A DNA stretch of 64,000 nt from Microbulbifer sp. A4B17 (lineage in GTDB: Bacteria; Pseudomonadota; Gammaproteobacteria; Pseudomonadales; Cellvibrionaceae), in assembly GCF_003076275.1 (NCBI RefSeq), contig NZ_CP029064.1, positions 4,134,001-4,198,000 on the forward strand, written 5' to 3'. This document shows, piece by piece, positions 7,421 to 16,674 of the stretch (position 1 is its first letter; each line of letters begins with the position of its first letter). The notes under the pieces were generated by a model that saw nothing but the letters and a program-made list of their open reading frames with translations, did no database searches and had not been told where the DNA came from. The translations under genes and the position numbers were made by a program.

Positions 7421-9958
7421 ATGACGGAAAATGTTCAACATCAAAAGCTGATTGTGATTGGCAACGGTATGGTCGGGCACCATTTCCTGGAGCAGCTCGC
7501 CAATCATCAACGAGCTAACCAGTTTGATATCACCATATTCTGTGCAGAACCCCGCCCCGCTTACGACCGGGTTCACCTCTCCGAATACTTTGCCGGGCGC
7601 ACCGCTGAAGATTTGTCCATGGGAGATTTACTGCAGTATCAGCAGTGGGGATTTAATATCCTGCTCAATGACAAAGTGGTGCAAATTGATCGAGAAAATA
7701 AAACTGTCACTGCAGAAAGCGGAGCCTGTCACTCTTATGATCAATTAATATTAGCCACAGGCTCCTACCCGTTTGTTCCACCAATACCCGGACACCAACA
7801 CCAGCGCTGCTTTGTCTATCGAACCCTGGAAGACCTGGACTCCATTCGTTCAGTTGCCACTACCGCTAAAAGTGGTGTTGTTGTCGGCGGTGGCCTACTG
7901 GGCCTGGAAGCCGCCAATGCCCTGAAAGCTTTGGGGCTCGATACACATGTTGTCGAGTTCGCCCCGGGCCTTATGGCCACCCAGCTAGATGATGGTGGTT
8001 CCGCTCTGTTAAGAACGAAAATTGAAGCGCTCGGGGTCCAAGTACACACAAGTACCGCTACTGAATTGATAGAAGAAGTAGACGGCCGCCTGCGTATGCA
8101 GTTCAAGGGGGATAAAGAACTGCTTACCGATATGATTGTTTTCTCCGCAGGCATTCGCCCTCAGGACGAGCTGGCAAAATCCAGCGGGCTGGAAGTTGGC
8201 GAACGCGGCGGTATCGTAATTGACAGCAGCTGCCGCACTTCAGACCCGAATATTTTCGCTATCGGCGAATGCGCCCTCTACGATCAGAAAATTTTTGGCC
8301 TGGTCGCTCCCGGCTACAGCATGGCGCGTACCGCTGTCGCTCAACTGACCGACGGAGAGGAGTGTTTTAGCGGTGCCGATATGAGCACCAAACTAAAACT
8401 CCTGGGTGTGCAGGTTGGATCTATCGGCGACGCTCATGGTCGCACCGAAGGTGCTGCCGCTATTACTTTTGTGGACGAGCAGAGCGGCATTTACAAACGT
8501 ATGATCACCGACAGCGAAGGAAAAAAGCTCTTAGGCGCGGTGATGGTAGGAGATACGGATGACTATGACACCCTTCTGCAATATCACCTCAACAATATTG
8601 ATCTGCCCGAACACCCGGAACAATTAATTTTACCTGCAGCAGACGGTGCCACTCCCGGTTTGGGTGCAGCTGCACTCCCCTCCTCTGCTACTGTATGTTC
8701 CTGTCACAATGTGAGCAAGGGCCAAATAATCGATGCCGTTGCCGGTGGCTGTCACTCACTGGCTGATGTTAAAGATGCAACAAAAGCATCCACAGGTTGT
8801 GGCGGATGTGCTGGGCTGCTGAAAAATATTGTCGACGAAGAGTTGGCGGCGCTGGGTATGGAAGTGAACAATCACCTATGCGCACACTTCTCATTCTCTC
8901 GCCAGGAGTTATTCCACATTATCCAGGTAGAGGAAATAAAAACCTTTACTGAATTATTAGGTAAACACGGTTCAGGTCGCGGCTGTGAAATATGTAAACC
9001 CGCAGCGGCATCTATATTCGCCTCCCTCTGGAATGAGCATATCCTCGAGCAATCTCATGTGGGCTTGCAGGACACCAACGATACTTTTATGGCGAATATG
9101 CAGAAAAACGGCAGCTATTCCGTAGTTCCGCGTATTCCCGGCGGCGAGATCACACCGGACAAGTTAATCGTGATCGGCGAAGTGGCCAAACGCTACAACC
9201 TCTATACTAAAATTACCGGTGGCCAGCGTATCGACTTGTTTGGTGCACGCCTGGAACAACTGCCAGAAATCTGGCGGAAACTGATCGATGCCGGTTTCGA
9301 AACCGGTCATGCCTATGGTAAATCCTTACGAACGGTCAAATCCTGTGTTGGCAGCACCTGGTGTCGCTTTGGGGTTCAAGACAGCGTTTCCATGGCCCTT
9401 CAGGTGGAAAATCGTTACAAAGGTCTGCGCTCTCCACACAAAATCAAGATGGCCGTTTCCGGCTGCACCCGTGAATGCGCTGAGGCACAGAGCAAAGATG
9501 TAGGAGTCATCGCCACTGAGAATGGTTGGAATATGTTTGTGTGTGGCAATGGCGGTATGCGCCCTCGTCACGCAGATTTATTTGCCACTGACTTGGATGA
9601 CGAAACACTTATCCGCTATATCGACCGCTTCCTGATGTTCTACGTTCGCACTGCGGACAAATTACAACGCACATCTGTTTGGTTGGAAAGCCTCGAAGGC
9701 GGCCTGGATTACCTGCGCGAGGTAATTATCGAAGACAAGCTGGGAATTTGCGCTGAGCTGGAAGTCCAGATGGCCCGTGTAGTAGATACCTATCAGTGCG
9801 AATGGAAAACCGCCATTAACGATCCAGAAAAACTGAAGCGCTTCCGACAGTTCGTTAACAGTAACGAAACTGATGAAAAAATTGTTTTCGTTAAAGAACG
9901 TGGACAACCGCGTCCAGCGACCACTGATGAGATTGTGGAAGCTGCGGAGTCCGCCTGA
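7421..9958 (+). CDS. nirB: Assimilatory nitrite reductase (NADH), large subunit
   Basis: This cytoplasmic siroheme enzyme reduces nitrite to ammonium with NADH. The 845-residue length is normal. Residues 1-300 are the FAD/NAD(P)H oxidoreductase domain (VIGNGMVGHHF, then GGGLLGLEAANAL). A BFD-like [2Fe-2S] domain lies near residues 426-467 (CSCHNVSKGQ, STGCGGC), followed by a second cysteine-bearing segment (GRGCEICKP). The sulfite/nitrite reductase half ends with the siroheme-4Fe4S motif CVGSTWCRFG near residue 640 and SGCTRECAEA near 680. The AGGA ribosome site lies 6 bases before the ATG and can be hidden in a leader helix. It should form a complex with the NirD encoded downstream. Confidence 0.97.
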   Translation: MTENVQHQKLIVIGNGMVGHHFLEQLANHQRANQFDITIFCAEPRPAYDRVHLSEYFAGRTAEDLSMGDLLQYQQWGFNILLNDKVVQIDRENKTVTAESGACHSYDQLILATGSYPFVPPIPGHQHQRCFVYRTLEDLDSIRSVATTAKSGVVVGGGLLGLEAANALKALGLDTHVVEFAPGLMATQLDDGGSALLRTKIEALGVQVHTSTATELIEEVDGRLRMQFKGDKELLTDMIVFSAGIRPQDELAKSSGLEVGERGGIVIDSSCRTSDPNIFAIGECALYDQKIFGLVAPGYSMARTAVAQLTDGEECFSGADMSTKLKLLGVQVGSIGDAHGRTEGAAAITFVDEQSGIYKRMITDSEGKKLLGAVMVGDTDDYDTLLQYHLNNIDLPEHPEQLILPAADGATPGLGAAALPSSATVCSCHNVSKGQIIDAVAGGCHSLADVKDATKASTGCGGCAGLLKNIVDEELAALGMEVNNHLCAHFSFSRQELFHIIQVEEIKTFTELLGKHGSGRGCEICKPAAASIFASLWNEHILEQSHVGLQDTNDTFMANMQKNGSYSVVPRIPGGEITPDKLIVIGEVAKRYNLYTKITGGQRIDLFGARLEQLPEIWRKLIDAGFETGHAYGKSLRTVKSCVGSTWCRFGVQDSVSMALQVENRYKGLRSPHKIKMAVSGCTRECAEAQSKDVGVIATENGWNMFVCGNGGMRPRHADLFATDLDDETLIRYIDRFLMFYVRTADKLQRTSVWLESLEGGLDYLREVIIEDKLGICAELEVQMARVVDTYQCEWKTAINDPEKLKRFRQFVNSNETDEKIVFVKERGQPRPATTDEIVEAAESA

Positions 9959-9966
9959 CGATTCAC

Positions 9967-9994
9967 CCGGCGACGCAAGCCGCCGGTTTTTTTT
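9967..9994 (+). terminator. Intrinsic terminator between nirB and nirD
   Basis: CCGGCG (9967-9972) pairs with CGCCGG (9981-9986) around an 8-base loop and is followed by eight T residues. It lies only 9 bases after the nirB stop and 50 bases before nirD. No promoter was recognised in the remaining gap, so downstream genes probably depend on partial read-through. Confidence 0.8.
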
Positions 9995-10046
9995 CCAAAA
10001 AATTAATCGCTTTTAAATCCTTTCCATCCACTGCGAGGAAATTCTT

Positions 10047-10493
10047 ATGAGCTTGGCTGCCCTGCAAAAAAATCCCACAAATTCAGTTGCCATAACCCAC
10101 CCCCAATGGTCACCAATCTGTCAGCGATCAGATTTGGTCACCAACTCAGGGGTATGTGCGCTTTGGGGCGATACCTCCATATACCCAATGGAGGCTTTGA
10201 ATACAGTGACTAAAACTGTCGATCAAAGAAGCATCGCCCTGTTTTTTTTACCCGACCAGGATCAACAACTTTATGCCGTTGACAACTGGGACCCAATCGC
10301 ACAAGCTGGTGTGATTGCAAGAGGAATTATTGCGGAATTGGAAGGGGAGTTAACCATTGCTTCCCCATTGTATAAAAACCATTTTCGCCTAAGCGATGGA
10401 GTCTGCATGGAAGACAGCAATATCAGGCTTGCCACCTACCCACTGGCATTTGATGGCGATACAGTTTACATCGGCAGCAATCAGTTACAGTAA
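10047..10493 (+). CDS. nirD: Assimilatory nitrite reductase, small subunit
   Basis: NirD is the small partner of NirB. It has a Rieske-like fold but lacks the cysteine/histidine cluster ligands of true Rieske proteins, as is usual for NirD. Recognisable segments are IALFFLPDQDQQLYAVDNWDP, GIIAELEGELTIASPLYKNHF and the closing strand region LATYPLAFDGDTVYI. At 148 residues it is longer than many NirD proteins, mainly through an extended N-terminus. GAGGAAA precedes the ATG at good spacing. Its stop codon overlaps the nasA start by one base (TAATG), so translation of the two is coupled. Confidence 0.9.
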   Translation: MSLAALQKNPTNSVAITHPQWSPICQRSDLVTNSGVCALWGDTSIYPMEALNTVTKTVDQRSIALFFLPDQDQQLYAVDNWDPIAQAGVIARGIIAELEGELTIASPLYKNHFRLSDGVCMEDSNIRLATYPLAFDGDTVYIGSNQLQ

Positions 10494-13255
10494 TGGCGAT
10501 ACAGGAATCTCTGAGTGCGCACCGCTCCTGTACAACCTGCCCATATTGCGGTGTAGGTTGCGGGGTTTCGGTCAACAAGGAAGAGCGCGCTAATACCACC
10601 GCAATCGCTGTCAGTGGCGACTCCCAGCACCCTTCAAATTTCGGCAAATTGTGCGTTAAAGGTTCTGCGCTCGGTGAAACACTGGGCGAACACGGCCGTC
10701 TCCTGCACCCTCGCCTGCGCGGAAAAGATTGTGACTGGGATACCGCGCTGTCTTATATGGCCGATGCCTTTAAGCAGACAATTCGCGACCATGGCCCTGA
10801 CTCGGTAGCTTTTTACCTGTCTGGTCAGCTTCTCACTGAAGACTACTATGTAGCCAACAAGTTAATGAAGGGATTTATTGGCTCTGCCAATATTGATACC
10901 AATTCCCGGCTTTGTATGGCCTCTGCGGTGGTGGGATATAAACGCGCATTTGGTGCCGATGCGGTACCCTGTTCCTATGAGGACCTGGAACAGGCTGAAC
11001 TTATCGTGCTTATCGGTTCCAATGCAGCCTGGACACATCCGATCTTATTCCAGCGAATGCAGGCAGGTACTGCAAAGCTGATCGTTATCGACCCCCGTGG
11101 CAGTGCTACCAGCGAAATGGCGGATCTGCACCTGGCAATTAAACCCGGCACTGATGCGGCACTATTCAATGGACTACTGCGTTTTCTCAGCCGGCACTAT
11201 TATCTAGATACTGACTACATAAAAAATCATACACAGGGATTTGCCGATACCTTAGCTGCGGCTCAAGACTGGTCGCCAGAATTAACTGCTGCTACCTGTG
11301 GCATATCTATCGAAAAACTATTGGAATTTTTTCAAGCATTTGCAGCAACTGAGAAGACCATTAGTTTTTATTCCATGGGAATCAATCAGTCCAGCAGCGG
11401 CACTGATAAAAACAACGTAATCATAAACTGCCATTTAGCCACCGGACGCGTGGGCAAAATTGGTGCAGGACCATTTTCTATTACCGGCCAACCCAACGCG
11501 ATGGGTGGACGCGAGGTGGGGGGACTTGCCAATACCCTCGCCGCGCATATGGAGTTTAACGAACAGGATATTGACCGGGTATCACGATTCTGGAATTCCG
11601 ATCAAATTGCTACCAAGCCGGGGATGAAGGCTGTGGATATGTTCCGCGCGGTAGAAAGCGGAAAAATTAAAGCCATTTGGATTATGGCTACCAACCCCGC
11701 TGTCAGTATGCCCGAAGCCGATAGAGTCAAAGCTGCGCTACAGAAATGCCCGCTGGTTATTGTCTCCGACTGTATTGCCAATACCGATACCGCTCGCTGT
11801 GCCGATTTGCTACTTCCCGCAACGGGCTGGGGAGAAAAAAACGGCACTGTCACCAATGCAGAACGACGTATATCTCGGCAACGTGGATTTTTATCTCCTG
11901 CGGGAGAAGCTCGCCACGACTGGCAAGCCCTGTGCGGACTGGCCCAACATTTGGGCTATGGGGATCAGTTTAATTATTCACACCCCGCCGATATTTTTCG
12001 TGAGCACGCCCAGCTTTCCGGCTTCGAAAACCACGGCTCCAGGGCTTTCGATATCTCCGCACTCGCCAATATCAATCGCAGTGATTACGATGCACTGGCC
12101 CCGGTGCAGTGGCCGGTCAACCAGGAGCACCCAGCCGGGTGCAAACGCTTATTCACCAGTGGACAGTTTTTTACCCCGGACAAGCGTGCGCGCTTTATCC
12201 CCATAGCGCCGCAGCCTCCAAAACAGCAGATCAGCAGCGACTACCCCATATGGCTCAATACTGGCCGTATGCGCGACCAGTGGCATACCATGACCCGAAC
12301 CGGGCGGGTAAGAAAATTACTCGATCACAGCGAACTGCCGGAAATACAAATAAACCCCAAGGATGCCGCTTGCTTCCAGGTTAACGATGGGGAATTAGTT
12401 CGGTTAAACAGCGCCTCATCTAAAATGGTCGGCCGCGCCGCTCTCAACGGAGGGCAAAAAAGAGGGGAGATCTTTGCCCCCATTCACTGGAGTGAAACCT
12501 TCTCACAGGATTCCAAGCCCAGTGCCCTGGCGGACTCCAGTATTGATCCCTATTCCGGCCAACCTGAATTCAAACAGGTTCCCGTCAATGTCAGTCCCCT
12601 GGCAGCTGAATACTTTGCCACAATGATCTGTGCCGAAGAAACTGCCGATAGAATATGGAATTGGTTACAGCGGGCCAACGACAGCAGTATCCTGCACTGG
12701 TATCGAGTCCCCTTGGAAAATGGCTTTCGCTATGAAATTGCCGCGAACCAACTTATCCACGGGCGGGAACTGACATCCAGGATAATGGACGAGCAACCCC
12801 AATTGTTCTGGCAGGAATTGGTTACCCCCAAAAGTCAGCGCTGGATCGCCTACGATGATAGCTTAAAACTGCTGATTTTCTCTGGTAAAGACTGGCATCA
12901 ATTACCCAGCCGACAGCACCTGGAAAATTACCTGGCCACTCCCCTGCCTGAGTCACCGGGGCAACTGCTTCATCCCATAAAGCCTGGTGTGAAGATGATT
13001 TGTACCTGCCTCCAGGTTTCCCGGCCACAAATAGAGGAGGCCATCGCCCAGGGCATTAACACCGTCGAGGCACTGGGTGAAACCCTTGGCTGCGGTACCA
13101 GCTGCGGTTCCTGCAAACCAGAAGTCGCCAGTATTATTCGCACGGTTAATGCCTCTGAAGACACATCTATGGAGTCAACTCCGGTAAAGCAAGGCCCAGC
13201 TAAGACAGGCAGAAATATCCAAAGAAATATGGTTCAGGAATTTATTCCACAGTAG
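10493..13255 (+). CDS. nasA: Assimilatory nitrate reductase, catalytic subunit
   Basis: This molybdopterin (bis-MGD) enzyme reduces nitrate to nitrite in the cytoplasm. The N-terminal 4Fe-4S site uses C16, C19, C23 and C54 (CPYCGVGC, then KLCVKG). MGD-binding segments include YSMGINQSSSGTDKNNVI, GRVGKIGAGPFSITGQPNAM and LNTGRMRDQWHTMTRTGR. The 920-residue length includes a C-terminal BFD-like [2Fe-2S] domain near residues 836-880 (CTCLQVSR, GCGTSCGSC), an extra electron-entry module known in several NasA proteins. No separate NADH-dependent reductase subunit is present in this cluster, so the electron donor is not shown by the sequence. The gene is translationally coupled to nirD. Confidence 0.96.
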   Translation: MAIQESLSAHRSCTTCPYCGVGCGVSVNKEERANTTAIAVSGDSQHPSNFGKLCVKGSALGETLGEHGRLLHPRLRGKDCDWDTALSYMADAFKQTIRDHGPDSVAFYLSGQLLTEDYYVANKLMKGFIGSANIDTNSRLCMASAVVGYKRAFGADAVPCSYEDLEQAELIVLIGSNAAWTHPILFQRMQAGTAKLIVIDPRGSATSEMADLHLAIKPGTDAALFNGLLRFLSRHYYLDTDYIKNHTQGFADTLAAAQDWSPELTAATCGISIEKLLEFFQAFAATEKTISFYSMGINQSSSGTDKNNVIINCHLATGRVGKIGAGPFSITGQPNAMGGREVGGLANTLAAHMEFNEQDIDRVSRFWNSDQIATKPGMKAVDMFRAVESGKIKAIWIMATNPAVSMPEADRVKAALQKCPLVIVSDCIANTDTARCADLLLPATGWGEKNGTVTNAERRISRQRGFLSPAGEARHDWQALCGLAQHLGYGDQFNYSHPADIFREHAQLSGFENHGSRAFDISALANINRSDYDALAPVQWPVNQEHPAGCKRLFTSGQFFTPDKRARFIPIAPQPPKQQISSDYPIWLNTGRMRDQWHTMTRTGRVRKLLDHSELPEIQINPKDAACFQVNDGELVRLNSASSKMVGRAALNGGQKRGEIFAPIHWSETFSQDSKPSALADSSIDPYSGQPEFKQVPVNVSPLAAEYFATMICAEETADRIWNWLQRANDSSILHWYRVPLENGFRYEIAANQLIHGRELTSRIMDEQPQLFWQELVTPKSQRWIAYDDSLKLLIFSGKDWHQLPSRQHLENYLATPLPESPGQLLHPIKPGVKMICTCLQVSRPQIEEAIAQGINTVEALGETLGCGTSCGSCKPEVASIIRTVNASEDTSMESTPVKQGPAKTGRNIQRNMVQEFIPQ

Positions 13256-13284
13256 GGTTTTAAATTCCCCCTTGAATAAAAGGA

Positions 13285-13320
13285 CCTCTGCCCGCAAATG
13301 GCCAACTTTTTGGGCAGAGG
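13285..13320. terminator. Hairpin between convergent nasA and lysR-type gene
   Basis: CCTCTGCCC (13285-13293) and GGGCAGAGG (13312-13320) form a perfect 9-bp stem between two convergent genes. The T tract is poor on both strands, so it may work as a weak bidirectional terminator or an mRNA-protecting end structure. Confidence 0.55.
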
Positions 13321-13357
13321 CTTCTAACGAAGAACTAATGAGAACCTTCCGGGATAA

Positions 13358-14290
13358 TCAATCAACAACTTCTGCAGCTAGCTTTTGCGCTAAATCGCGA
13401 GGATGGCAGGCGGCCAGCTGAGTATCACTATCGGCCAAATAATCAATCAATTTTTGTATAGGACCTTCAGAGACTCCGTTTGAAGGTCTAACTGCATAGG
13501 CGGGTAAATTCGGAAGCTGCCAGTCTGGCAATAATTCTTGTACATCATCCTGTGCGCTTATTAAAAATCGAGGTGGCGCCGATAGTCCCAGGCCGCAGTT
13601 CGTCAGTCGATAAGCAGCTTCAACGCTGTCGACAGTCGCTACCGGGGTGTAGTTAACTTCGTATTCGCCCCGCTGCCGATGTAGAAATTGCCGGTGATTG
13701 GGCCGCATTGTCAGCCCAATCCAGGGCCAGGCTGCAAGGTCGCGAGGATGACTCGGAAAACCATAACGATCCAGCATATCGCCACTGGCAATTAACACCC
13801 GCTCTAGCTCAAATATCTTACGTGCTTTCAAATTGCTATCGGGCATATTACCAAGGCGAATTGCCAAGTCAAAACCACGGCCAATAACATCCTCGTGCTG
13901 GTCGCTGCATAGAAGTTGCAAGTGAATCCCCAGATCCCGCCGAACAAAGCCCACTATTTTGCTCAGCAAGCGGCTGTGGATCAAAACGGCGGGAATAGCA
14001 ATTTTAAGCCGACTGATACTGTGTTCCTCTCGCTCTTTGTATTCTCCGAGACCATCAGCGTACAAATCCAATATATTCTGTGCCGTTTTATAAATCTTTT
14101 CCCCATCTTCGGTCAGGGACAATTTGCGGGTATTGCGATACAAGAGCGCAACGCCAAGACTTTCCTCCAACCTCGCCACATAGGAACTAACGCTGGCGAC
14201 AGAAATATCCAGTTCCGAAGAAGCGCCTCTAAAAGAGCCGCTTTCCACAACCTTGGCAAACACCAGTAAATAGCGAATATCCTTTAGCAC
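13358..14290 (-). CDS. LysR-family transcriptional regulator
   Basis: The 310-residue protein has an N-terminal winged helix-turn-helix (MLKDIRYLLVFAKVVESG, then VSSYVARLEESLGVALLYR) and a substrate-binding domain from about residue 90 (LKIAIPAVLIHSRLLSKIV). The overall pattern resembles the DsdA/CrgA-like LysR subgroup that regulates nearby or unlinked genes. The start is GTG at 14288-14290. It is convergent to nasA, and the divergent gene to its right encodes a LysE-type exporter, which is a possible target. The effector cannot be read from the sequence. Confidence 0.9.
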   Translation of the reverse strand: MLKDIRYLLVFAKVVESGSFRGASSELDISVASVSSYVARLEESLGVALLYRNTRKLSLTEDGEKIYKTAQNILDLYADGLGEYKEREEHSISRLKIAIPAVLIHSRLLSKIVGFVRRDLGIHLQLLCSDQHEDVIGRGFDLAIRLGNMPDSNLKARKIFELERVLIASGDMLDRYGFPSHPRDLAAWPWIGLTMRPNHRQFLHRQRGEYEVNYTPVATVDSVEAAYRLTNCGLGLSAPPRFLISAQDDVQELLPDWQLPNLPAYAVRPSNGVSEGPIQKLIDYLADSDTQLAACHPRDLAQKLAAEVVD

Positions 14291-14336
14291 AATAGCAACT
14301 CCCTATGAATTCTCTAAAGATACTTCTGGGTCAACA

Positions 14337-14417
14337 GGAAAGAATACACCGCTCTTGCGAAGATCTGTGAATATATTGCTGTTAGCACGTAATCGGCATC
14401 CAGTCTCATGCAGCACA
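14337..14417. repeat. Partial copy of a palindromic intergenic repeat
   Basis: This begins GGAAAGAATACACCGC and contains GTGAATA and TAATCGGCATCCA in the same order and spacing as the fuller copy at 14443-14550. It lacks the matching right arm. The two adjacent copies fill most of the gap between the lysR and lysE genes. Confidence 0.65.
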
Positions 14418-14442
14418 CTCTTCCATACTTACTACTGGGGTG

Positions 14443-14550
14443 GAAGGAAAGAATACACTGCACTCGAGACACGCAGTGAATACATCCCTGTAAGCTCCTA
14501 ATCGGCATCCATGCCTCATAGGGTCCCGAGTGCAGTGTATTCTTTCCTTC
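14443..14550. repeat. Palindromic intergenic element with 24-bp perfect arms
   Basis: The left arm 14443-14466 (starts GAAGGAAAGAATACAC) and the right arm 14527-14550 are perfect reverse complements over 24 bases. The 60-base interior includes TAATCGGCATCCATGCC. The size and form are those of a small non-autonomous or REP-like element. It lies 115 bases before the lysE-type gene and could form a long hairpin in any transcript crossing it. Confidence 0.8.
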
Positions 14551-14665
14551 TCCCTTTTTAGTAAGTAAATTTTTATAAACAATATATTTCAGTTTTAAGT
14601 ATCTAATCATTTTCCTACCAGGCCATTAAAGTCTCCAAACAATTGATAACTGCCAGGAGCAGCGA

Positions 14666-15268
14666 ATGTCACTACTTCTCGCTATGTTTGGGTTTTCCCT
14701 GGCTATGTCCATTACACCGGGGCCGGTGAATATGGTTATCATTTCCTCCGGGGTGAATTATGGATTTATCCGCACTTTGCCCTTTGTATCAGGAGCCACA
14801 ATAGGCTTTACACTGTTACTTGCGACTATAGGCCTTGGGCTCTATCAGGCAATAGAAATTTATCCCCAGTTATTACGATATGTTGCGATACCAGGATCAA
14901 TTTATGTGGCTTATACCGGCTACCAAATAGCGGCTGCACCTACTAATCATGCGGATATTGAGCGGATACAGGAGCCACGCTTCTACCAGGGGTTTTTATT
15001 GCAATGGCTTAACCCGAAGGCCTGGATCGCCTGCCTTTCTGGAGTGTCTATTTTTTCGAGCAGCGATAACCACAGCAATCTACTCACATTTACCCTGATT
15101 TACTTTCTGGTTTGCTACATATCTTTAAGTATTTGGGCTATTGCCGGGGATCGGGCTCGCCTATTATTAGAGAGTCATTACCGGCGCAAAATTTTCAACA
15201 GATCCATGGGGAGCCTCCTGATTATTTGCGCTGTATACCTTGTCTACGGCCAAGCTTTCAAAGCTTAA
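14666..15268 (+). CDS. LysE/RhtB-family amino acid exporter
   Basis: The 200-residue integral membrane protein begins with the family pattern MSITPGPVNMVIISSGVNYG in helix 1 and FVSGATIGFTLLL in helix 2; FLLQWLNPKAWIACLSGVS marks the middle loop and helix 4. Five to six hydrophobic helices are visible. LysE-family proteins export amino acids or related metabolites across the inner membrane. The specific substrate is not deducible. The neighbouring divergent LysR gene may control it. Confidence 0.9.
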   Translation: MSLLLAMFGFSLAMSITPGPVNMVIISSGVNYGFIRTLPFVSGATIGFTLLLATIGLGLYQAIEIYPQLLRYVAIPGSIYVAYTGYQIAAAPTNHADIERIQEPRFYQGFLLQWLNPKAWIACLSGVSIFSSSDNHSNLLTFTLIYFLVCYISLSIWAIAGDRARLLLESHYRRKIFNRSMGSLLIICAVYLVYGQAFKA

Positions 15269-15351
15269 CTGAAAAATCTTTAACGGTTTATTCACTCGAC
15301 AACTGTCTTAGGGTCCATCTAGTCTTAGTAAAAACTAAGCTTGGGCCGCCT

Positions 15352-15765
15352 ATGATTAAGCTCCACCATATCGACCATATTGTATTGCGTGTCCAATCCC
15401 TTAAACCCATGCTCGACTTTTACCAAAATATTCTTGGGTGCAGCATTGTGCGCCAACGGGACGATATTGGCCTCTACCAACTCCGTGCAGGCACTTGCAT
15501 GATTGATTTAGTGCCAGTTGATAAACCTATCGGCCAGAAAGGGGGAGCAGCACCGGGAAAGGAAGGGCGGAATCTGGATCATTTTTGCTTCCGGGTTGAA
15601 CCCTTTAATCCGGAGAGTATTGAGGCATTTTTAGCACAGGAGCAGGTAAAGTTCTCGCCACCAGAAGAGCGCTTTGGCGCCGATGGAGTTGGCCTGTCAA
15701 TTTATATATCAGACCCCGAGGGCAATATGGTTGAACTGAAAGGGCCACCCACTGGCAACCACTGA
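15352..15765 (+). CDS. VOC (glyoxalase/dioxygenase superfamily) protein
   Basis: The 137-residue single-domain protein starts KLHHIDHIVLRVQSLKPMLDF, the classic VOC strand-helix opening with a metal-ligand histidine. It continues LDHFCFRVEPF and ends with YISDPEGNMVELKGPP, where the glutamate is the usual second-half metal ligand. Such proteins include glyoxalase I, fosfomycin-resistance enzymes and extradiol dioxygenases; the sequence does not settle which. The frame is open far upstream into the lysE gene, but ATG 15352 fits the domain boundary exactly. Confidence 0.85.
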   Translation: MIKLHHIDHIVLRVQSLKPMLDFYQNILGCSIVRQRDDIGLYQLRAGTCMIDLVPVDKPIGQKGGAAPGKEGRNLDHFCFRVEPFNPESIEAFLAQEQVKFSPPEERFGADGVGLSIYISDPEGNMVELKGPPTGNH

Positions 15766-15850
15766 GGTTTGTGCCACTCTTGCGGAGAATCAGGCACTTT
15801 ACCGGTTTTCCCAACTAGTATTTATTTCTCGATCAGCCAGGTGACTCACT

Positions 15851-16576
15851 ATGGAAGCGGAAGTTATTGATTACACCGTAAACGGGGACACTTTTTGCGG
15901 CTATCTCGCATGGGATGAAAGTATCAGTGACAAACGGCCGGGGGTTTTACTGGTACACGAGTGGTGGGGCCACAATGCCTTTGTGCGCGAGCAGGCGGAG
16001 AAACTGGCCAACTGTGGCTATCTCGCCTTTGCTGTGGATATGTTTGGCGCTGGCAAAAATACTGACGATCCACAGGAAGCACAACAGTTCAGGGATGAAG
16101 CCCTGAAGAACCCGGTAGCCCTGGAAGCGCGCTTCCGCACAGCTTTGTCATTGCTCCAGCAACACGCCATGGCGGACGCGGACCGGGTCGCCGCACAAGG
16201 CTATTGTTTTGGCGGCGGAGTCGTACTTGCCATGGCTCGTGTCGGCGTGGACTTGCGCGGCGTAGTCAGTTACCACGGGGCGCTGGCCAGAAGTACTCCC
16301 GCACAAAACAAGCCTATTAAAGCCGAGATACAAGTCTACACCGGCGGCGCAGATGTAATGGTCCCACCAGATCAGGTCGGCCAGTTTGTCACTGAGATGC
16401 AGGAATCCGAAGCCAAATTAACGCTGGTCAGTTACCCGGGTGTGCTGCATGGATTTACCAACCCCTGCGCAACAGACCGGGGAGAAAAGTTCGGCCTGCC
16501 GCTGGCCTATAACCGCGAGGCCGCTGTGGACTCCTGGCGAGGAGCACTGGCGTTCTATGAAAAGATTTTCTCTTGA
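15851..16576 (+). CDS. Dienelactone hydrolase family protein
   Basis: The 241-residue alpha/beta hydrolase carries the cysteine nucleophile motif GYCFGGGV near residue 120, an LLVHEWWGHN oxyanion region near residue 35, and a late YPGVLHGFTNP motif holding the catalytic histidine. The acidic member is probably in YTGGADVMVPPDQ. Dienelactone hydrolases open lactone rings in chlorocatechol breakdown, but many chromosomal members act on unknown esters. No aromatic degradation genes are nearby, so the physiological substrate is unknown. It is convergent with soxR. Confidence 0.9.
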   Translation: MEAEVIDYTVNGDTFCGYLAWDESISDKRPGVLLVHEWWGHNAFVREQAEKLANCGYLAFAVDMFGAGKNTDDPQEAQQFRDEALKNPVALEARFRTALSLLQQHAMADADRVAAQGYCFGGGVVLAMARVGVDLRGVVSYHGALARSTPAQNKPIKAEIQVYTGGADVMVPPDQVGQFVTEMQESEAKLTLVSYPGVLHGFTNPCATDRGEKFGLPLAYNREAAVDSWRGALAFYEKIFS

Positions 16577-16674
16577 GCCAAGTGTCAGAATATAACTGGT
16601 AATTTCTCTGTAGTCGTTAAAGTCGACTCTGAGAGCTCGCAGAGTATTACCGATATACGCGTACTGCTAAGTTC

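Noticed and set aside
14314..14610. 98-codon minus-strand frame in the palindromic repeat region
   Set aside because: It consists of the repeat element read through; no ribosome site or homology.
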